DNA of 64,000 bases from CAVQEG01 sp963711465. GTDB lineage: Bacteria > Bacteroidota > Ignavibacteria > OLB7. This document shows positions 18,117 through 26,584 of the stretch, piece by piece (within the stretch, counting starts at the first letter, position 1; each line of letters begins with the position of its first letter). The notes under the pieces were generated by a model. It saw nothing but the letters and a program-made list of their open reading frames with translations, made no database searches and was not told where the DNA came from. The DNA lies in NCBI GenBank assembly GCA_963711465.1, contig CAVQEG010000002.1:730878-794877 (forward strand), in the 5' to 3' direction. Position numbers and translations under genes: made by a program.

Positions 18117-19697
18117 TCAGAGTTTTCGAATCGGAATGGTGGCGATCGGTCGGCCTTCGCCGTCGTAGACGCTCAGCACGTACGCGCCCGAGGCAACACC
18201 CGCGCAGTGCCACTGCGCAGCCGGACTCCCGTCCTGCAGCGTTCCGCGGCCCACCAAGCGCCCAAGCATGTCATGCACCTCGAAGTGTCGCGGCCAGTGC
18301 CGCAGGTCCCCGCGCCACGCGATGTTCAATTCGTCATGCGTCGGGTTCGGCCACACGCTCAGCGCGTCGGCCTTGCCCTCGGACTCGACCCGGCGCACCT
18401 CGACCGTCGGGTCGTCGTTCGGGATGTACGGGCCGCCCGCGAAAATCGTCACGTAGCTCGCCTCAGGATCCGCGATCGCGAACTCCGGCCATCCATCCCC
18501 GTTGAGATCGCCCAGCTGGTACATCCGCTTGTATGGCTGAATCCCGTGCGACGCGTCCCACGTCGCGTTCGGGCCGTTCGCGCCGCCTGAGAACGTCAAC
18601 AGCGATGAGCCCCACGGAGGGTGCACATCCATGTTCATGGACTCATATCGGCGACTGGAAATGTGTCCGGGGGCCGTCGGCACGTTGATGTCGTCTTCGG
18701 CATAATCCAGCAGTACATCGGCTGCCGTTGGTTCGAATGATCGGGTGCGAGCATTGCCTCGCGTCGACAGATATATGCGGACTCCATAACCGAGCACGTC
18801 CTTCGCGCCGTCTCCGTCGACATCCGCCAATTGCAGTTGGGACGTCGGTAGGTAGAACGTCTGCCCAGGAACCTCCTCAGCGCCGGGAATCTTCCCGTTG
18901 CCGAAGTAGATGCTGACGCGCCGATAGTAGCCACCTGGTCCGCTGTCATCGTCCACCCGCGTCAGCAGATCCAGGTGCCCATCCCCATCGACATCGGCAA
19001 CCTCCAGATCCGCCGTGTTCGATCGCGAGTGCGGCTGTGGATTGATGAGCACCACCGTCGGCGTGTCCAGCGTGAAGTTCGGCCCGCCTTCGTAGATCCA
19101 GATCTCTCCGTTGTCACGCCAGCCCCCGTCGTGGTACGCCGTGGCCGAGAACAGGATCAGCTCGTCGTCGCCATCCCCGTCGAGATCCGCTGCTGCTACG
19201 TCGCTCAGAAGCACCAGTGGATCAGTCCCCGGCCACGAGTCCCACATCGCTCGGGCCGTGTCGGCGATCCGCCCACTGTCCAGAGCGAAGAGGTAAAGGT
19301 CGAATCGGTCCCACGATCGCGGTCCCTGCAGCCAGTGGCCATATAACGCCACGTACCGTTTTCCACCCCCGTAGAAGTTTCCTACTACAGGAACCGTGCT
19401 CGCCACCTTCCCGGAGAAAAACCATGTTGTGTCCGGTCTCGGACGAAGAGAATCTCCATGGAACAGCTGCCACCCATACGGATTGTCACGTGTCAGAATC
19501 AACTCATCGCGGCCGTCGCCGTCGATATCGGGCAACGACCCGACCGTTCCAACTCTAAACCCGCTGCTACCATCCAGCCCCCAGTACACCCGCAGCGTCA
19601 CCGCTGCCGGATTCGCCGTCACCGTCGTCACCGGCTGTGCTGCCGCATCGATCTGAATCGCGATGATCGCGAGAATGATGACCTGGAAGTGGCGCAT
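18117..19697 (-). CDS. FG-GAP/VCBS-repeat surface protein, T9SS-sorted (unit 3)
   Basis: The intact 526-aa protein starts at 19697 behind GAGGGGG, with signal peptide type 2 (MRHFQVIILAIIAIQ). FG-GAP loops include DIDGDGRDEL, DLDGDGDDEL, DVDGDGHLD, DVDGDGAKD and DLNGDGWPE. The C-terminal 85 residues are the array-wide sorting domain. Block D2 is the same as in unit 2, and block B3 (YYRRVSIYFGNGKIPGAEEV) is the same as in unit 5, so the gene combines segments of two other copies. The role is inferred to be surface display. Confidence 0.86.
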   Translation of the reverse strand: MRHFQVIILAIIAIQIDAAAQPVTTVTANPAAVTLRVYWGLDGSSGFRVGTVGSLPDIDGDGRDELILTRDNPYGWQLFHGDSLRPRPDTTWFFSGKVASTVPVVGNFYGGGKRYVALYGHWLQGPRSWDRFDLYLFALDSGRIADTARAMWDSWPGTDPLVLLSDVAAADLDGDGDDELILFSATAYHDGGWRDNGEIWIYEGGPNFTLDTPTVVLINPQPHSRSNTADLEVADVDGDGHLDLLTRVDDDSGPGGYYRRVSIYFGNGKIPGAEEVPGQTFYLPTSQLQLADVDGDGAKDVLGYGVRIYLSTRGNARTRSFEPTAADVLLDYAEDDINVPTAPGHISSRRYESMNMDVHPPWGSSLLTFSGGANGPNATWDASHGIQPYKRMYQLGDLNGDGWPEFAIADPEASYVTIFAGGPYIPNDDPTVEVRRVESEGKADALSVWPNPTHDELNIAWRGDLRHWPRHFEVHDMLGRLVGRGTLQDGSPAAQWHCAGVASGAYVLSVYDGEGRPIATIPIRKL

Positions 19698-19825
19698 CGA
19701 ATCCCCCTCTGTCGAGCGTGGTCTCTCTCGGGTCTCGGTCGGATCTCTGCATGAAGCATCCGCCGATGCATTCGTTTCAATTGTGAATATCGAGCATTCT
19801 ACTGCTGATCCTACAGCAGCGACAA

Positions 19826-21323
19826 TTATTTTGTCGCAATCGTGCCGGTACGGACACCATCTTCCCCGTTCTGCGCCACATTCGAATTGGAGACTGAATC
19901 CCGCATTCCTTGTAATGACCACTGTTTTCCACCCTCCTGCCCGTTCTCTCCGGTCTTGTTGTACAGCGCCAGGTCTCGTGTTACCTGTACGATCGAATCG
20001 TGGAACTGCTGCACCTCCGGCCGTGACTCGTCCCCGAGCATCAGGTCTCCCAGCGAATCCCGAAACGACACGCTCCTGAGCACCACCGGCTCGCCGCCCA
20101 GCCACCGTACCTCGATGTTCATCCGCTGTGATGTGTTGCCCGCGTACTGCGGGCCAGCCAGTCCCGTCCTCGGGTTCACCTTCACGTAGATCGGGTAGCG
20201 CACCGTCCGGTACGCGTCCCAGTTGACTTGGCCGGTGGTATCCGGGTAGAGCATCGCCTTGGTCACATACATCGTATCGAACGGCAGCGTCAGGTTCGTT
20301 GCCGGCTCTTTCGGCGCTGATCCCGCCGTGTCCACGTACCGCGACGTCTGCACCGTGTCCTCGGCGAAGTACGGCGTCTCGTGCGAGACGATCACCTCCA
20401 GCAGCGTGTCACCATCCGACGACGAGCCACCCGATCGCAGATGCCCCGTGACCACCAGATAATCGCGCCACTGACCGCCGTAACCTCCGAAGACGTTGCT
20501 CCACGGATCCGACTGCTGCACCGAGTCAAAATCATTCGGCTCCCATTGTCCGCTCACCGCGTCGTACTCCTGCGGCCATCGGTGCGTCTGCATCGGCTTC
20601 CAGTTGATCGCAATGTCCTTCGCGATCGTCTGCCCCGGCGTCGTGTTCGTTGAGTCGTAACGCATCTCGCCTGCGTACGAGGCCGAAGTCATTGTTCTCG
20701 AACCCATTGTTCTGGTTCAATTCACCGCCACTCCGCCACGTAAACACCATCGGCATGTCGGCAAACAGCGCACTGTCGACCATGAGAAATTCCTCCTCGG
20801 CTCCCTGTGCACCGAAGTGCGTCGTGCCCAGCGCGAAGGCGATCACACGGTGATCTCCTACCCACGGCGAGCGATCCAGCTGCTGCAGTTCCCCCGGAAA
20901 GAACTCCACACGCCGCCGGATCACGTCGATCCCGAAGTCGTCGCACCACGTCCATAGACTGTCATAATGGTTCAATGTATCCCATGTCGACCGTCGCTGA
21001 CCTGTGCACACCGTGTCCCCCGTGATCGGGTCGATCCTCGCTCCGGCGATCGGACTCGACAGCCACTCCGGCTGATGCGGCGTGCTGTAGCACGCGCTCC
21101 ATGGGAACGCGTCGGTCCACGCCCCGACGAAGAACCGATCGGTCGTGTCCGTCGAGATCCCGTACATCTTCGCCACCGAGTCCGGTGGTGACTCCTGCGC
21201 CCGTAGCTGCCCGACGCTCAGCGTCAGCAGTCTCATGAGCAGCAGCAGGACTTCTGCCGCTCGTCGTTTGCCGGATGCCGCCTCCGCGCTCCGACTGGTG
21301 ATCCGTTGCATGAGTCGACGCAT
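19826..21323 (-). pseudogene. Frameshifted truncated head gene (unit 4)
   Basis: It matches heads 3 and 5 over almost all its length and ends with the same WSLQGMRDSV tail. The frame breaks near 20675-20690: the first ORF reads ELNQNNGFENNDFGLVRRR and the second resumes at AGEMRYDSTNT. A local change (NQNNGFENNDFG instead of NLNHGVMNDFGTFSG) sits exactly at the break, suggesting an imperfect segment replacement. There is no sorting domain. Confidence 0.83.
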
Positions 21324-21419
21324 GGTCGCCTCCTCTGTGGTTGATTGACTATGGGCGGATCAGCCGTTTGCCGATCCACATGTGGTTGGTGTTTATCGGT
21401 GGGTAGGGGGGTGAGTGAC

Positions 21420-22983
21420 TCAGAGTTTTCGAATCGGAATGGTGGCGATCGGTCGGCCTTCGCCGTCGTAGACGCTCAGCACGTACGCGCCCGAGGCAAC
21501 ACCCGCGCAGTGCCACTGCGCAGCCGGACTCCCGTCCTGCAGCGTTCCGCGGCCCACCAAGCGCCCAAGCATGTCATGCACCTCGAAGTGTCGCGGCCAG
21601 TGCCGCAGGTCCCCGCGCCACGCAATGTTCAATTCGTCATGCGTCGGGTTCGGCCACACGCTCAGCGCGTCGGCCTTGCCCTCGGACTCGACCCGGCGCA
21701 CCTCGACCGTCGGGTCGTCGTTCGGGATGTACGGGCCGCCCGCGAAAATCGTCACGTAGCTCGCCTCAGGATCCGCGATCGCGAACTCCGGCCATCCATC
21801 CCCGTTGAGATCGCCCAGCTGGTACATCCGCTGATATGGTTGAATGCCGTGCGACGCGTCCCACGTCGCGTTCGGGCCGTTCGCCCCGCCTGAGAACGTC
21901 AACAGCGAGGACCCCCACGGTGGGTTCGCACCATGGCGAAGGACTCGTAGCGTCGGTTATTGATGTTTCCGGGTGCCGTACGGATAGTTGACGGCGTCCT
22001 CGGCGTAGTCGACAACTGCGTCGGCCGCCGACGGATCGAATGATCGCGTCCGAGCATTGCCGCGAGTTGAGAGAAACATCTCGACTCCCCACCCAAGCAG
22101 ATCCTTCGCTCCGTCACCGTCGACGTCCGACAAGTCGTTGGCGAAATCGGGTGGTAGAACGTTCGATCCGGGACCGTTGCGCCGTCGGAATCCTTCCATT
22201 GCCGAAGTAGATGCTGAAGCGATCGCCCGGCCCGTTATCGTCTTCCACCCGCGTCAGCAGATCCGGATGCCCATCCCCATCGACATCGGCAACCTCCAGA
22301 TCCGCCGTGTTCGATCGCGAGTGCGGCTGTGGATTGATGAGCACCACCGTCGGTGTGTCCAGCGTGAAGTTCGGCCCGCCTTCGTAGATCCAGATCTCTC
22401 CGTTGTCACGCCAGCCCCCGTCGTGGTACGCCGTGGCCGAGAACAGGATCAGCTCGTCGTCGCCATCCCCGTCGAGATCCGCTGCTGCTACGTCGCTCAG
22501 TCCCACCAGTGGATCAGTCCCCGGCCACGAGTCCCACATCGCTCGGGCTGTGTCCGCGATCCGGCCCGAGTCGATGGTGAAGAGATACAAGTAGAAGCGC
22601 TCCCAGAGCTTGTTCGTCTGAAACGTTTCGTCGTAGAGCACCAATGACTTTTGACCGCTACCGTAAAAGTCCCCCACGACGGGTGGTATCAGAAGGCCTC
22701 GTCTGGGAAACACCCAGGTCGGGTCCAGCCGCGGCAACAATGAATCACCGTGATAGAGGAAGTATCCACGTGGGTCGTTCCGTAGCAGGACGAATTCGTC
22801 TTTGCCGTCTGCATCGAGATCCGGTACCGACGCGATCGTGGCACCGACCCCACCACTGCTTGTCTGCCAGTACACCCGCAGCGTCACCGCCGCCGGGTTC
22901 GCCGTCACCGTCGTCACCGGCTGTGCTGCCGCATCGATCTGAATCGCGATGATCGCGAGAATGATGACCTGGAAGTGGCGCAT
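21420..22983 (-). pseudogene. Frameshifted FG-GAP/VCBS surface protein gene (unit 4)
   Basis: It starts at 22983 behind GAGGGGG with signal peptide type 2. Variable block D3 (VGATIASVPDLDADGKDEF, LDPTWVFPRRG) is unique, and block B1 is shared with unit 1. The frame is lost near 22160 (after YFGNGRIPTA) and again near 21930, so the sorting domain is out of frame with the signal peptide. Adjacent stretches in three frames match unit 1 almost codon for codon, so the lesions look recent. Confidence 0.84.
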
Positions 22984-23111
22984 CGAATCCCCCTCTGTCG
23001 AGCGTGGTCTCTCTCGGGTCTCGGTCGGATCTCTGCATGAAGCATCCGCCGATGCATTCGTTTCAATTGTGAATATCGAGCATTCTACTGCTGATCCTAC
23101 AGCAGCGACAA

Positions 23112-24605
23112 TTATTTTGTCGCAATCGTGCCGGTACGGACACCATCTTCCCCGTTCTGCGCCACATTCGAATTGGAGACTGAATCCCGCATTCCTTGTA
23201 ATGACCACTGTTTTCCACCCTCCTGCCCGTTCTCTCCGGTCTTGTTGTACAGCGCCAGGTCTCGTGTTACCTGTACGATCGAATCGTGGAACTGCTGCAC
23301 CTCCGGCCGCGATTCGTCCCCGAGCATCAGGTCTCCCAGCGAATCCCGAAACGCCACGCTCCTGAGCACCACCGGCTCGCCCCCCAGCCACCGTACCTCG
23401 ATGTTCATCCGCTGTGATGTGTTGCCCGCGTACTGCGGGCCAGCCAGTCCCGTCCTCGGGTTCACCTTCACGTAGATCGGGTAGCGCACCGTCCGGTACG
23501 CGTCCCAGTTGATATTCACTGAATCGACCGGCTTCAACTCCGCCTTGGTCACGTACATCGTATCGAACGGCAGCGTCAGGTTCGTTGCCGGCTCTTTCGG
23601 CGCTGATCCCGCCGTGTCCACGTACCGCGACGTCTGCACCGTGTCCTCGGCGAAGTACGGCGTCTCGTGCGAGACGATCACCGCCAGCAGCGTGTCACCA
23701 TCCGACGACGAGCCACCCGATCGCAGATGCCCCGTGACCACCAGATAATCGCGCCACTGACCGCCGTAACCTCCGAAGACGTTGCTCCACGGATCCGACT
23801 GCTGCACCGAGTCAAAGTCATTCGGCTCCCATTGTCCGCTCACCGCGTCGTACTCCTGCGCCCATCGGTGCGTCTGCATCGGCTTCCAGTTGATCGCAAT
23901 GTCCTTCGCGATCGTCTGCCCCGGCGTCGTGTTCGTTGAGTCGTAACGCATCTCGCCGGAAAACGTCCCAAAGTCGTTCATCACCCCATGATTCAGGTTC
24001 AATTCTCCACCACTCCGCCACGTAAACACCATCGGCATGTCGGCAAACAGCGCACTGTCGACCATGAGAAATTCCTCCTCGGCTCCCTGTGCACCGAAGT
24101 GCGTCGTGCCCAGCGCGAAGGCGATCACACGGTGATCTCCTACCCACGGCGAGCGATCCAGCTGCTGCAGTTCCCCCGGAAAGAACTCCACACGCCGCCG
24201 GATCACGTCGATCCCGAAGTCGTCGCACCACGTCCATAGACTGTCATAATGGTTCAGCGTGTCCCACGTCGAGCGTCGCGCTCCGGTGCACACCGTATCG
24301 CCTGTGATCGGGTCGATCCTCGCTCCGGCGATCGGACTCGACAGCCATTCCGGCTGATGCGACGTGCTGTAGCACGCGCTCCATGGGAACGCGTCGGTCC
24401 ACGCCCCGACGAAGAACCGGTCGGTCGTGTCCGTCGAGATCCCGTACATCTTCGCCACCGAGTCCGGTGGTGATTCCTGCGCCCGTAGCTGCCCCACGCT
24501 TAGCGTCAGCAGCGTCATGAGCAGCAGCAGGACTTCTGCCGCTCGTCGTTTGCCGGATGCCGCCTCCGCGCTCCGACTGGTGATCCGTTGCATGAGTCGA
24601 CGCAT
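23112..24605 (-). CDS. Truncated head protein, 497 aa (unit 5)
   Basis: An intact ORF, nearly identical to head 3 (same tail WSLQGMRDSVSNSNVAQNGED, same RBS). Differences are scattered and shared with other copies: the CTGARRSTW junction is like head 2, and AEDTVQTSRYVDT is like heads 1 and 4. It lacks a sorting domain. It is the most upstream complete head and so would be read first from any promoter upstream of the array. Confidence 0.75.
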   Translation of the reverse strand: MRRLMQRITSRSAEAASGKRRAAEVLLLLMTLLTLSVGQLRAQESPPDSVAKMYGISTDTTDRFFVGAWTDAFPWSACYSTSHQPEWLSSPIAGARIDPITGDTVCTGARRSTWDTLNHYDSLWTWCDDFGIDVIRRRVEFFPGELQQLDRSPWVGDHRVIAFALGTTHFGAQGAEEEFLMVDSALFADMPMVFTWRSGGELNLNHGVMNDFGTFSGEMRYDSTNTTPGQTIAKDIAINWKPMQTHRWAQEYDAVSGQWEPNDFDSVQQSDPWSNVFGGYGGQWRDYLVVTGHLRSGGSSSDGDTLLAVIVSHETPYFAEDTVQTSRYVDTAGSAPKEPATNLTLPFDTMYVTKAELKPVDSVNINWDAYRTVRYPIYVKVNPRTGLAGPQYAGNTSQRMNIEVRWLGGEPVVLRSVAFRDSLGDLMLGDESRPEVQQFHDSIVQVTRDLALYNKTGENGQEGGKQWSLQGMRDSVSNSNVAQNGEDGVRTGTIATK

Positions 24606-24701
24606 GGTCGCCTCCTCTGTGGTTGATTGACTATGGGCGGATCAGCCGTTTGCCGATCCACATGTGGTTGGTGTTTATCGGTGGGTAGGGGGGTGAGTGA
24701 C

Positions 24702-26279
24702 TCAGAGTTTTCGAATCGGAATGGTGGCGATCGGTCGGCCTTCGCCGTCGTAGACGCTCAGCACGTACGCGCCCGAGGCAACACCCGCGCAGTGCCACTG
24801 CGCAGCCGGACTCCCGTCCTGCAGCGTTCCGCGGCCCACCAAGCGCCCAAGCATGTCATGCACCTCGAAGTGTCGCGGCCAGTGCCGCAGGTCCCCGCGC
24901 CACGCAATGTTCAATTCGTCATGCGTCGGGTTCGGCCACACGCTCAGCGCGTCGGCCTTGCCCTCGGACTCGACCCGGCGCACCTCGACCGTCGGGTCGT
25001 CGTTCGGGATGTACGGGCCGCCCGCGAAAATCGTCACGTAGCTCGCCTCAGGATCCGCGATCGCGAACTCCGGCCATCCATCCCCGTTGAGATCGCCCAG
25101 CTGGTACATCCGCTTGTATGGCTGAATCCCGTGCGACGCGTCCCACGTCGCGTTCGGGCCGTTCGCGCCGCCTGAGAACGTCAACAGCGATGAGCCCCAC
25201 GGAGGGTGCACATCCATGTTCATGGACTCATATCGGCGACTGGAAATGTGTCCGGGGGCCGTCGGCACGTTGATGTCGTCTTCGGCATAATCCAGCAGTA
25301 CATCGGCTGCCGTTGGTTCGAATGATCGGGTGCGAGCATTGCCTCGCGTCGACAGATATATGCGGACTCCATAACCGAGCACGTCCTTCGCGCCGTCTCC
25401 GTCGACATCCGCCAATTGCAGTTGGGACGTCGGTAGGTAGAACGTCTGCCCAGGAACCTCCTCAGCGCCGGGAATCTTCCCGTTGCCGAAGTAGATGCTG
25501 ACGCGCCGATAGTAGCCACCTGGTCCGCTGTCATCGTCCACCCGCGTCAGCAGATCCAGGTGCCCATCCCCATCGACATCGGCAACCTCCAGATCCGCCG
25601 TGTTCGATCGCGAGTGCGGCTGTGGATTGATGAGCACCACCGTCGGTGTGTCCAGCGTGAAGTTCGGCCCGCCTTCGTAGATCCAGATCTCCCCGTTGTC
25701 ACGCCAGCCCCCGTCGTGGTACGCCGTGGCCGAGAACAGGATCAGCTCGTCGTCGCCATCCCCGTCGAGATCCGCTGCTGCTACGTCGCTCAGTCCCACC
25801 AGTGGATCAGTCCCCGGCCACGAGTCCCACATCGCTCGGGCCGTGTCCGCGATCCGCCCACTGTCCAGAGCGAAAACGTTCACGAAGTAGCGTTGCCAGT
25901 CTTTGTCTCCCTTCAATTCGACGTTGTACAGTACGATCGATCGCCCTCCATTCCCGTAGAAGTTCCCCACCACCGGCGCGATCAGCCCACCCAGATTCTG
26001 CAGGTGCGTCGTCGTGTCAAGCCGCGGCGTTACGGCGTCGCCGTGGTACAGCTGGTAGCCGCCATACGGCGCACCCCGAAACATCACGAACTCGTCGTAC
26101 CCGTCGTTGTCCAGATCCGAAATCGGCACCATCGGCAACCCCAGGCCGCTCCCGCTCAAGCCCCAGTACACCCGCAGCGTCACCGCTGCCGGATTCGCCG
26201 TCACCGTCGTCACCGGCTGCGACTGCGCCACGATGGTGGCAGCACACATGCCGAGGAGAACTACTACTATGCTTCGCAT
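24702..26279 (-). CDS. FG-GAP/VCBS-repeat surface protein, T9SS-sorted (unit 5)
   Basis: The intact 525-aa protein has signal peptide type 1 (MRSIVVVLLGMCAATIVAQ), with GAGGAA before the ATG at 26279. Its own variable block D4 reads LPMVPISDLDNDGYDEFVMF. Block B3 is identical in protein sequence to unit 3. It carries D-x-D-G-D-G loops and the common sorting domain (LSVWPNPTHDELNI). It is the first complete gene of the array in transcription order. Confidence 0.87.
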   Translation of the reverse strand: MRSIVVVLLGMCAATIVAQSQPVTTVTANPAAVTLRVYWGLSGSGLGLPMVPISDLDNDGYDEFVMFRGAPYGGYQLYHGDAVTPRLDTTTHLQNLGGLIAPVVGNFYGNGGRSIVLYNVELKGDKDWQRYFVNVFALDSGRIADTARAMWDSWPGTDPLVGLSDVAAADLDGDGDDELILFSATAYHDGGWRDNGEIWIYEGGPNFTLDTPTVVLINPQPHSRSNTADLEVADVDGDGHLDLLTRVDDDSGPGGYYRRVSIYFGNGKIPGAEEVPGQTFYLPTSQLQLADVDGDGAKDVLGYGVRIYLSTRGNARTRSFEPTAADVLLDYAEDDINVPTAPGHISSRRYESMNMDVHPPWGSSLLTFSGGANGPNATWDASHGIQPYKRMYQLGDLNGDGWPEFAIADPEASYVTIFAGGPYIPNDDPTVEVRRVESEGKADALSVWPNPTHDELNIAWRGDLRHWPRHFEVHDMLGRLVGRGTLQDGSPAAQWHCAGVASGAYVLSVYDGEGRPIATIPIRKL

Positions 26280-26385
26280 TGATATTCCTCGCTCTTGCGT
26301 GGCGGTCGACCACTGTCGGCCGTGAGAACCGAACTCTCCCTATTACATAGACAATTCATCCACGAAATAATCCCCGCCGATTACA

Positions 26386-26533
26386 ATTCTTCCGTCGGCT
26401 CCTGCCCACGATGTGCCCGCCTCCGCTCCTCCAGCATCACGGTTCCCAGCGAGTCGCGAATCGACACGCTCCTGAGCACCACCGGCTCGCCGCCCAGCCA
26501 CCGTACCTCGAGGTTCAGCCGCTGTGACGAACG
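26386..26533 (-). pseudogene. Remnant of a sixth head gene
   Basis: The frame encodes SQRLNLEVRWLGGEPVVLRS then VSIRDSLGTVMLEERRRAHRGQEPTEEL and a stop. It matches the end of head 2 (RVHRGQERSGKL). Everything 5' of this is missing, and regulator sequence begins at 26585. It marks the upstream edge of the array. Confidence 0.7.
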
Positions 26534-26584
26534 TCTCGATCACCATCGTGAGCCTGGCTGGATTCACTTCCGGACGTCCGCTAC

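Larger units (their letters stand above)
10046..26533. repeat. Tandem array of five ~3.29-kb head + FG-GAP units plus a remnant
   Basis: Head-gene starts lie at 11435, 14725, 18020, 21323 and 24605, and FG-GAP stops at 11532, 14822, 18117, 21420 and 24702. Spacings are 3290, 3295, 3303 and 3282 bp. All units are in the same orientation. The inter-gene spacer and the last 160 or so codons of each FG-GAP gene are nearly identical in all copies, while internal blocks differ sharply. A sixth, partial head remnant lies at 26386-26533. The homology to head 1 ends at about 10046 (shared motif NGQEGG). Confidence 0.93.

Noticed and set aside
10046..26533. Tandem array as a pure assembly artefact
   Set aside because: Units differ in large internal blocks, signal peptides and specific frameshifts, so they are not copies of one read set; miscounting of near-identical stretches nevertheless remains possible.
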